Below are positions 31,241 through 37,982 of a DNA stretch of 46,825 nt, one piece after another. This stretch comes from Elusimicrobiota bacterium (GTDB lineage: Bacteria; Elusimicrobiota; Elusimicrobia; Elusimicrobiales; UBA9959). A program made the translations under genes and the position numbers. Under the pieces are notes generated by a model, which saw nothing but the letters and a program-made list of their open reading frames with translations, did no database searches and had not been told where the DNA came from. The stretch is from the NCBI GenBank assembly GCA_016234365.1, contig JACRER010000026.1:1-46825 (forward strand). The letters are read 5' to 3'. Within the stretch, counting starts at the first letter, position 1, and each line of letters starts with the position of its first letter.

Positions 31241-32473
31241 TCAGAAGAGGTCCTTCAGCCAGCGCCAGAGTTTTTTCTCCACGGAACCGCCGCGGGCCGG
31301 GCCCTGCACATCGGTGTTCCACGCCTTGAGGTGAGGGTAGCAGACCAGCGCCACGGCGCCCAGGAAAGGCTGCGTCATGTACTCTTCGGGGCACTGCAGC
31401 AGTTCCTGCGCCGGCAGCCCCAGGCGGGCCTGGCTGAGGTCCAGCAATTGTTCCGCCGCCTCGGGCATGCCGCGCAGCAGTGCGGCGCCGCCCGTCAGGA
31501 TGGCCCCGCCGGGCAGTTCGGCGTAGTTGGAGCCCTGCACGGCCTGGTTGATCTTCTCGAAGGTCTCCTCGGCGCGGGGCTGGATGAAGTCCAGCAGTTC
31601 CCGCGGCTTCACTTCCTTCTTGGTCCTGGCGTCGAGCTTGGTGATATTGATGACCTTATCGTCCTCGAGCATGTTGGAGAAGACCGCTCCGTACTTCTCC
31701 TTTATCTCCTGGGCGGCCGTCATGGTGGTGCCCAGTCCGTAGGCGATGTCGCGGGTGATATGGTCGCCGCCGACGGCTATCTCGCGGGAGAAGTGGATGC
31801 TGCCCTCGGAGTAGATGCCTATGGACGTGGTCTGGCCCCCCGCGTCTATCAGGAGGCAGCCCAGGTCTTTCTCCTCTTCGGAAACCACCAGCTCGCCCAC
31901 GGCGAGCAGCGTGTAAATGGTGTCCACCACGCGGAAGCCGCCCTTGGAAACGGACTTCATGAGGTTATTGATGATGGGGCTGGAGGCGGTGACTATGTGC
32001 ACGCCCACTTCGAGCAGCGCGCCTTCCATGCCTATGGGGTTGGGCACGCCGCGCTGGCGGTCCAGCGAGAAGCCCTGCGGGATCACGTGCAGGATCTCGC
32101 GGTCGGAGGAGAGCGGCACGGTCTTGGCGTTCTCGATCACGCTGGCCACGTCCTCGCCGGTGATCTCCTTGTCGGTGCGGGCGATATTGTAGCCGCCCTT
32201 GTTGTCGAAAGCCTGTATGTGGGACCCGCGCACGCCCAGGTAGACCTCTCCCACTACCTCGTTGGCCTTGCTCTCGGCGGCGTCCATCACGTGCTCTATC
32301 GCGCGGGCGGTCTCCTCTATATTGACCACCACGCCGCCCTTGAGGCCTTTGCACGGCGCGGAAGCGCCGGCCAGCACGCGGATCTTGTTGTGTTCGTCGT
32401 CGCGCTCGGCGATAACGCAGGTCACGCGGCCGGACCCCATGTCCAGCCCGGCTATTATCTCAGATTTTCCCAT
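31241..32473 (-). CDS. ftsA: FtsA, actin-like division protein
   Basis: 410 residues with actin-fold motifs: IAGLDMGSGRVTCVIAE (phosphate 1), LLIDAGGQTTSIGIY (phosphate 2) and GGAILTGGAALLRGM (adenosine). The C-terminal amphipathic helix VEKKLWRWLKDLF is the membrane-targeting sequence that tethers FtsZ. A modest Shine-Dalgarno sequence (GGAG) precedes the start. It lies 44 nt after ftsQ. Confidence 0.95.
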   Translation of the reverse strand: MGKSEIIAGLDMGSGRVTCVIAERDDEHNKIRVLAGASAPCKGLKGGVVVNIEETARAIEHVMDAAESKANEVVGEVYLGVRGSHIQAFDNKGGYNIARTDKEITGEDVASVIENAKTVPLSSDREILHVIPQGFSLDRQRGVPNPIGMEGALLEVGVHIVTASSPIINNLMKSVSKGGFRVVDTIYTLLAVGELVVSEEEKDLGCLLIDAGGQTTSIGIYSEGSIHFSREIAVGGDHITRDIAYGLGTTMTAAQEIKEKYGAVFSNMLEDDKVINITKLDARTKKEVKPRELLDFIQPRAEETFEKINQAVQGSNYAELPGGAILTGGAALLRGMPEAAEQLLDLSQARLGLPAQELLQCPEEYMTQPFLGAVALVCYPHLKAWNTDVQGPARGGSVEKKLWRWLKDLF

Positions 32474-32517
32474 ATGAAGCTCCAGAAATTAAGCGAAATC
32501 CGCGTGAAAAGCCCGCG

Positions 32518-33321
32518 TCAGCCGCCTTTGGCGGCCGGCGAAACGAAGATCTTCCCTTCCTTGAAATACCGCATGTCCACGCGCAGCGCGGCGCCGTTCC
32601 TGGCGGCCGCGTCGCGCACGACTTCGTTCAATCTTAATATTTTTAAGCGGGTGAATTCAAACCCGCCCCAAAGCACTACCGTGCCGTCGGCGAGCGTAAG
32701 GCGGCAGGCCCAGTCCCGCCCGGGGCAGTCCAGCCCGGCCGGCACGGAATAGAACAACGAGGAGAACTGATTGAGCTCTTTAAGAAAACCGGCCAGTTCA
32801 GGCGCCTTCTCCGCCCGCCAGCCGACCGAAGCCGGCACGCGCGGCCCCTGGATCTCAGCAAGGGCCTCAGGCAGGAAGCGGCCTGTAACTCCCAGGTAGG
32901 CGGTAGTACCAGCCAGCAGCACCGGGGAAACCAGTTCCTCGGGCACCGCCTTCAGGCTGAGTTTCCCGGTGATGAAATTGCGCGCTACGTCCACGGACAG
33001 CAGCCCGGGGTGGCGGTCGCGCAGGTCCTGGGCGAGTTCCGCGCAGCGGGCCGCGGTAAGCGGGAGGTTCAGCGTCCCGGCGGCCAGGCCGCGCGCGTAT
33101 TCAGCCGCGGCGGGGGCGGGGCAGTCCACTTCGAAAGAGGCGGGCTTGAACGAGAACAGGCGGGACGCGGTGAAATTTTTCGACGCCTTAAAGGCCGCGC
33201 CAAAGAACCAGGACGCCGCCAGCAGCCCAAGGGTCGCGCCGGCTACGGCGGCTCCGCGCCGCAGCAGCTGGTTGCGCACCTTGCCGCGGACCCGGACCCT
33301 GTAGGTTTTTTTCTGCGCCAT
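32518..33321 (-). CDS. ftsQ: FtsQ/DivIB-like division protein
   Basis: 267 residues from MAQKKTYRVR. A basic N-terminus, one membrane helix at about 27-45 (AVAGATLGLLAASWFFGAAF), a POTRA-like segment (SFEVDCPAP to VPEELVSPVLL) and a beta domain (AYLGVTGRFLP). Sequence is divergent, but position before ftsA-ftsZ and topology support FtsQ. The longer frame adds 17 residues before MAQKK and lacks support. It links the divisome to FtsB/FtsL in the periplasm. Confidence 0.83.
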   Translation of the reverse strand: MAQKKTYRVRVRGKVRNQLLRRGAAVAGATLGLLAASWFFGAAFKASKNFTASRLFSFKPASFEVDCPAPAAAEYARGLAAGTLNLPLTAARCAELAQDLRDRHPGLLSVDVARNFITGKLSLKAVPEELVSPVLLAGTTAYLGVTGRFLPEALAEIQGPRVPASVGWRAEKAPELAGFLKELNQFSSLFYSVPAGLDCPGRDWACRLTLADGTVVLWGGFEFTRLKILRLNEVVRDAAARNGAALRVDMRYFKEGKIFVSPAAKGG

Positions 33322-33376
33322 TCCGCTTATATTACTAAATTTTAAAGCGGCGGCGGGCGCCGGCACCGCCACCGAG

Positions 33377-33404
33377 TTGCGCCGCCGCGCATATTTTGTA
33401 TAAT
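33377..33404 (+). promoter_or_regulatory. Promoter of tRNA-Lys and possibly the pilin gene
   Basis: TTGCGC (33377-33382), 16-bp spacer, TATAAT (33399-33404). The mature tRNA starts 17 nt later. The pilin gene, 35 nt after the tRNA, has no separate obvious promoter, so a joint tRNA-pilin transcript is likely. Confidence 0.65.
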
Positions 33405-33421
33405 AGACGACAGTTAAGTGA

Positions 33422-33493
33422 GCGCCCGTAGCTCAGTGGTAGAGCATCCGCCTTTTAAGCGGGTGGCCGCGCGTTCGAATCGCGCCGGGCGCA
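33422..33493 (+). tRNA. tRNA-Lys (anticodon TTT)
   Basis: Acceptor GCGCCCG/CGGGCGC, anticodon stem TCCGC/GCGGG around loop CTTTTAA (anticodon TTT), T-arm GCGCG-TTCGAAT-CGCGC, discriminator A at 33493. No encoded CCA. Confidence 0.96.
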
Positions 33494-33528
33494 ATAATAT
33501 TCGGTCCCAGAAAGGGGGAAGTAACATA

Positions 33529-33987
33529 ATGAACAAGAACAGAAAAGGCTTCACGCTGATAGAGCTGCTCGTCGTCGTGCTCATCATCGGCATCCTGGCC
33601 TCCATCGCCATCCCGCAGTACTTCAAGGTCGTGGAAAAGGCCCGCGTCTCCGAGGCCATGTCCATCATTTCCAGCGTCAAGTCGGCCGAGGAACGCTTCC
33701 TCGCGCGCGGCGGCAGCTATACGCAGGACTTCACCCAGCTCGACATTTCCTACGCCGGGATGACGGCCACCAACCTGTCCTCCAAGTTCTACAGCGCGTC
33801 CGCATCGGCCGGCACCTGCACCAGCGGCCCCTGCTACGTGCTGACGCTTACGCGCCACACCAACGCTTCCACCGTGGCGGCCCGTTACGGCAACTATTCG
33901 CTTAACGTCAACGTTCCGGAAAAGCCCCAGGTCACCATCGCGGCCTGCCCCGGCGGCGGCGCGAACTGCAACGAGCTGATAGACTAA
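33529..33987 (+). CDS. Type IV pilin / pseudopilin-like protein
   Basis: 152 residues. Leader MNKNRKG then FTLIELLVVVLIIGILAS: prepilin peptidase would cut after G7, leaving methylated F8, and E12 is the conserved Glu5. The helix continues through AIPQYFKVVEKARVSEAM. The globular domain has two Cys pairs (CTSGPC; CPGGGANC), possibly disulfides. Good Shine-Dalgarno-like AAGGGGGAAG. This pilin style is common in Elusimicrobiota. It is one of very few plus-strand genes right of the terminus. Confidence 0.92.
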   Translation: MNKNRKGFTLIELLVVVLIIGILASIAIPQYFKVVEKARVSEAMSIISSVKSAEERFLARGGSYTQDFTQLDISYAGMTATNLSSKFYSASASAGTCTSGPCYVLTLTRHTNASTVAARYGNYSLNVNVPEKPQVTIAACPGGGANCNELID

Positions 33988-34010
33988 CCGGCTCCCTCCT
34001 TAACGGAGAA

Positions 34011-34046
34011 AAAAGAGCGACCCCGCCAAGGCGGGGCCGCTCTTTT
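34011..34046. terminator. Bidirectional terminator between convergent genes
   Basis: AAAAGAGCG, a mismatch, CCCCGCC (34011-34027) pairs with GGCGGGG, C, CGCTCTTTT (34030-34046). U-tracts on both strands let it serve both the pilin gene and the receiver-propeller gene. Confidence 0.92.
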
Positions 34047-34062
34047 ATATTTCAGGGCGACT

Positions 34063-35271
34063 TCAGTCCTGCCTGATCAGTTCTCCGCTGCCGGCCTCCG
34101 TAAGCACGGCCAGCCCGTCCCGGGCCAGCCAGAGCCGGCCATCCTTCCAGGCGAAAGCGGACAACGGATACCCGGCCCGGAGCGTGCGCAGCGAATAAAC
34201 CCCGTCGGGAGTAAGGGAATCGTCCAGTTTATGCCGGTAGAGCATGCCGGTCGAGGAAACGGCCGTCCAGAGATATTTATCGTCGCGGAAGATCTGGTCC
34301 GGCTTCTCCGGCAGGCGGAAAGCCACCGTGGGGGTCAGTTCAGAATCGGCCCGGCGCAGGATGGCGTTGCCGTCCGCGTCGCAGGTCCACAGGTATTCCC
34401 CGTCATAGAACATAGCGGAGACCTTGCCCGGCATAGGGAAGGTCTTGAGCAGCGGCAGGCCTTCCTTTATAGCGCGGGCCTCTATGACCTTGCGCCACGA
34501 GTCGGCCACGTAAAGCGTATCGCCGGCCACGGCCAGGCCGCTGATGTGCGTCTTCTCCAGGGGGAAAGATGTTTCCGCCTTCAGACCTTCCGGGGTAACG
34601 GCGTAGATATATACGGCGCGGGCCAGCCAGTCCCCGGCCACCAGTTTATCCCCCCGCCAGAGCATGGAGGAAACGTTCGCCGCTACGCCGGGATACTCGC
34701 GGTAATAGGAAGCCTTCCCGGCCCTCAGGTACGCGTACCCCAGCGCTCCGGCCAGCAGCGCGGCCAGGGCCAGGGCGGGCGCCCAGGCCAGGCTGAACCG
34801 ACGCGCCCTCGCCGGCTCGGCGGCGGAGCGCCGCTGCTGCGCGGGGAAGCGCACGGGCTCCGGGCGCGGAGTCTCGCGCAGCGGCACCTCGTACGAACGC
34901 TTCTGCGGCATTTCCGCGTGCGCGAACTTTTTTACGGTCTCTACCAGTTGCGAATTCTCGAAAGGCTTCTGCAGGTACTCGCTGGCCCCGAGTTTCATCA
35001 CGTCCACCGCGGACTGGATGTGGCCGTACCCGGTTATCATCACCACCGGCACGCTCTCGTCCATCTTCTTGAGCGCCTCGAGCACCTCTATCCCGTCCAT
35101 GCCGGGCAGGCGCATATCCAGCAACACCAGGTCCGGCCTGTCGGCGCGGGCAAGTTCCAGCGCGGCGGGGCCGTCCCCGGCTTCCTGGATCTCGTAGCCG
35201 CGGAGCTTGAGGACATTGCGCACCGCCAGGCGCATATCCGGTTCGTCGTCAACTATAAGGATGCGTGACAT
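34063..35271 (-). CDS. Receiver domain fused to membrane helix and external propeller-like domain
   Basis: 402 residues. Residues 1-115 are a complete NtrC-type receiver: acidic pair D8/D9, phospho-acceptor D52, T80, K102. A Pro/Arg-rich linker (120-158) leads to one membrane helix (about 160-182). Residues 190-402 contain repeated short strands (GDKLVAGDWLARAVYIY; GDTLYVADSWRKVIEA; GEYLWTCDADGNAILR; DKYLWTAVSSTGMLYR), as in a small beta-propeller, outside the cytoplasm. There is no DNA-binding output. It lies 5 nt after the histidine kinase gene, so the kinase probably phosphorylates D52. A receiver controlling an extracytoplasmic domain across the membrane is unusual. Confidence 0.82.
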   Translation of the reverse strand: MSRILIVDDEPDMRLAVRNVLKLRGYEIQEAGDGPAALELARADRPDLVLLDMRLPGMDGIEVLEALKKMDESVPVVMITGYGHIQSAVDVMKLGASEYLQKPFENSQLVETVKKFAHAEMPQKRSYEVPLRETPRPEPVRFPAQQRRSAAEPARARRFSLAWAPALALAALLAGALGYAYLRAGKASYYREYPGVAANVSSMLWRGDKLVAGDWLARAVYIYAVTPEGLKAETSFPLEKTHISGLAVAGDTLYVADSWRKVIEARAIKEGLPLLKTFPMPGKVSAMFYDGEYLWTCDADGNAILRRADSELTPTVAFRLPEKPDQIFRDDKYLWTAVSSTGMLYRHKLDDSLTPDGVYSLRTLRAGYPLSAFAWKDGRLWLARDGLAVLTEAGSGELIRQD

Positions 35272-35276
35272 AGGAT

Positions 35277-37982
35277 TCAGACCTCTGGCAGCGTCAGCAC
35301 GGCCCGCGCTCCCGCGCCGGGTTCTCCGTAAAGTTCAAGGTTGCCGCCGTGCGCCCTGGCGATGTTGCGGGCCAGAGTGAGCCCCAGGCCCATCTTGCCG
35401 GGGCGCGTGGTGAAGAACGGGTGAAAAACGGCCGTGAGATTTTTCTTCTCTATGCCCTCGCCCGTATCCCGGATCTCCAGGCGCTGCCTGCCCGAGGCGG
35501 AGGAGATCCTGGCTACAAGGTCCCCGCCGTGCGGCATGGCTTCCGAGGCGTTGAGCAGCAGTTGTTCTATGGCCGCCGCCAGGCGCACCCTGTCCACGCC
35601 GATGGCCGGCACTTCGCCCTCGGTCTCCACCCTGGCGGACATCTTCCCGATCCGGCCGGAAACCCTCAGGGCCTCCAAGGTTTCGGAAACTATGGCGGCC
35701 AGCCGCTCGGGCGAGCGCTGCGGAATTACCGGGCGCGAGAAATTCATGATGGTATCTATCTTCTTCTGCAGCGCCACGATATTACGCACTATCACGCGCA
35801 GGGAATCGCCTACGCCTTCGGCCTCCGGAGAATCGGAACAGAATTCCGCGTGGCTGCGTATGATGCTTATGGAATTGGCTATCTGGTGGGCCACGCCGGC
35901 CACAAGCTCCTCGAACTCGGGCATGTAGCCCGGGCTGCCCGCGGCGGGGCCGCGCTTCTTGAGTTCCTCAAAATCGTCGTCCAGGCGCTTCATCCTGGAG
36001 TTCAGCTCGGCGAGCATCTTCTCCTTGATCAGCAGCTTCTCCTCGGACTCGCGCAGCATCGCGCGGTAGGGTTTGCCGCGAAGTTCCTCGCGCAGCTTGC
36101 CTTCGCTCTCTTCCAGCTCGGATCTTTCGGCCTTTACTTTGGCCAGTTCCTGGGCGAGGTCCTGCAGGCGTTTTTCTTTTTCGGCCAGCTGCTTATCGGC
36201 GTCGGAGGCCTTCTGGCCGGAGTCTTTGGCGGTCTTCCTGCGGACGAGGTCCAGGAAGCCGTTCTTTTCATTCTTAATGGCTTCGGTCTCCTCTTTAAGC
36301 GCCATCTCCTCGGAGAGCAGGCTGGAGATCAGGGAATCCTGCTCCACTATACGCGCCTGCGCCTGACCGATCATCTCGTCCTCGGCCGCTATCTCCGCCG
36401 CGTATTTTTTGCCCAGCGTGACGCGGCTCTTGCGCAGCAGCTCGCATTCCTTCTCTATGGAGCCCAGGGAACCACGGGCCTCTTCCAGTTCGAATTCCTT
36501 TTTCTTGAGCAGCGCGTCCGCGTTGTGCATCCGCTCGGAAAGTTTTGCGTAGCGCTCGCGCTCCGTGGCCGCGGCGCCCGCGGCCTCGTTCTCCATGGCG
36601 TGCAGGCGCGTGGCCAGGGCCTCCGCCTCCGCCTTCAGGGAAGCCTTGTCCATGGCCCCGGATTCGGCCGAGAGCAGCAGTTCGTCGTATTTTTTCAGGA
36701 GCTCGGTGTATTTCGCCCCCTGTTCCTCGAGGGCGGCTATCAGGCTGGCCGACTCGCCATCCCTGGCCCGCGATTCCTGCGAGGCCAGCGAAGCGGCGGT
36801 GGACTCCGCCTTGCGGGTGGCGGCGCGCAGCCTCTCGCACTCCGCCTCGAGCGTCTTTATCCTGCCTTCCGAAATATCCTTTTCATTGTCCGCCTCGCGG
36901 ATCTTGGCGGCGGCGTTGTGCAGCTGCGCGGAGGCCAGTTTCCACTTTTCCTCCGCTTCCTGCACTTCCCTGCGCAGCGAATCTTCACGGCCTTTCAGCG
37001 AGGCGTTCTCCTCGTCCTTTTTGCGCAGCGCGGCCTTGGCGTCGCCCAGTTCCGCCTGCAGCTTGCGGAAACGGTCCAGGCTCTCGGCTGAATTCTGCGC
37101 GAGAGAGTCTTCCAGTTCCTGCACGCGCGCGGCGAGGGAAGCGGCTATCTCCTTGCCCAGCTCCTCGCTGCCGCGGCCGCGCCCGGAGCGCAGGGTCTCG
37201 GCCTCAGCCACCAGCTCCCGGATCTTGGCGCCCGCGGATTTGAGGAGCGCCTCTTTTTCTTCCAGCAAATTCCTGGTCTCGGAGAGGACGCGCTCCTTGT
37301 GCGCGACTTCCTCCAGGGCCTCGTCTATCCTGGCGCTGGCGGCGGCCAGAGAACGTTCCAGCCCCCCCGCCTTCTCGGCCTGTTCGCGCAGCTCCTTCTT
37401 TAGCAGCTCTATCTTGAGCAGGAACCCTTCTTCCGCGCGCGCCGCGTCGCGGACGGCCTGGCCGGAGCGCATTTCCAGGGATTCATGCTCCTTCTGGAAC
37501 TTGCGCAACTGGTCTTCTTTTTCCCGGAGGGCGGCGCGCTCGGAGGCGAGCTCGGCCTTGAGCTCCTCCATGGCGCGCCAGATCTTCTCGGACTCGGCCT
37601 CCTTGTCCTTTACGGCCGACCTGGAACTCTTTATGAAAAGGTCTTTTTCCGAAGAGCGCGCCTTTTCCTCGTCGAGCAGGCGCGACACCGACTCCAACTT
37701 GGCCCCCAGCGCGTCGCGCTCGGACAGCAGGTCGGCGGACTTGGAGATCTCGGAGATAAGCGCGGATTTAGACGCCTTCAGCGCGGCGGTAAGCGTGGCC
37801 TCCTGCGTGGAGAGCCTGGCGGAGGCCGCCTCGGCCTGCGCGCGGGCCGCGTCCAGCTGGGACTGCAGGTCGCCTATACGGACGGAATAGCCCTCCTCGC
37901 GGCCTTTCAGGTCCGCGAGGAAGCCGTCGAGCTCCGAGTTGAGCCCTTCCAGCTCGCTGAGGTGGCTTACGTGTTCTTCCAT
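35277..37982 (-). CDS. Soluble histidine kinase with very long coiled coil
   Basis: 901 residues. About 1-665 is almost continuous coiled coil, rich in Glu, Lys, Leu and Ala, with no signal peptide or membrane helix. The kinase core follows: H-box FEELVAGVAHQIANSISII with H699, N-box LLNASEAMPHGG, G1 DTGEGI, F-box FFTTR and G2 MGLGLTLA, like NtrB-class kinases. All catalytic boxes are intact. The coil may act as a filament or long ruler that places the kinase in the cell. It overlaps the upstream coiled-coil gene by 16 nt and is followed by its likely receiver. Confidence 0.88.
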   Translation of the reverse strand: MEEHVSHLSELEGLNSELDGFLADLKGREEGYSVRIGDLQSQLDAARAQAEAASARLSTQEATLTAALKASKSALISEISKSADLLSERDALGAKLESVSRLLDEEKARSSEKDLFIKSSRSAVKDKEAESEKIWRAMEELKAELASERAALREKEDQLRKFQKEHESLEMRSGQAVRDAARAEEGFLLKIELLKKELREQAEKAGGLERSLAAASARIDEALEEVAHKERVLSETRNLLEEKEALLKSAGAKIRELVAEAETLRSGRGRGSEELGKEIAASLAARVQELEDSLAQNSAESLDRFRKLQAELGDAKAALRKKDEENASLKGREDSLRREVQEAEEKWKLASAQLHNAAAKIREADNEKDISEGRIKTLEAECERLRAATRKAESTAASLASQESRARDGESASLIAALEEQGAKYTELLKKYDELLLSAESGAMDKASLKAEAEALATRLHAMENEAAGAAATERERYAKLSERMHNADALLKKKEFELEEARGSLGSIEKECELLRKSRVTLGKKYAAEIAAEDEMIGQAQARIVEQDSLISSLLSEEMALKEETEAIKNEKNGFLDLVRRKTAKDSGQKASDADKQLAEKEKRLQDLAQELAKVKAERSELEESEGKLREELRGKPYRAMLRESEEKLLIKEKMLAELNSRMKRLDDDFEELKKRGPAAGSPGYMPEFEELVAGVAHQIANSISIIRSHAEFCSDSPEAEGVGDSLRVIVRNIVALQKKIDTIMNFSRPVIPQRSPERLAAIVSETLEALRVSGRIGKMSARVETEGEVPAIGVDRVRLAAAIEQLLLNASEAMPHGGDLVARISSASGRQRLEIRDTGEGIEKKNLTAVFHPFFTTRPGKMGLGLTLARNIARAHGGNLELYGEPGAGARAVLTLPEV

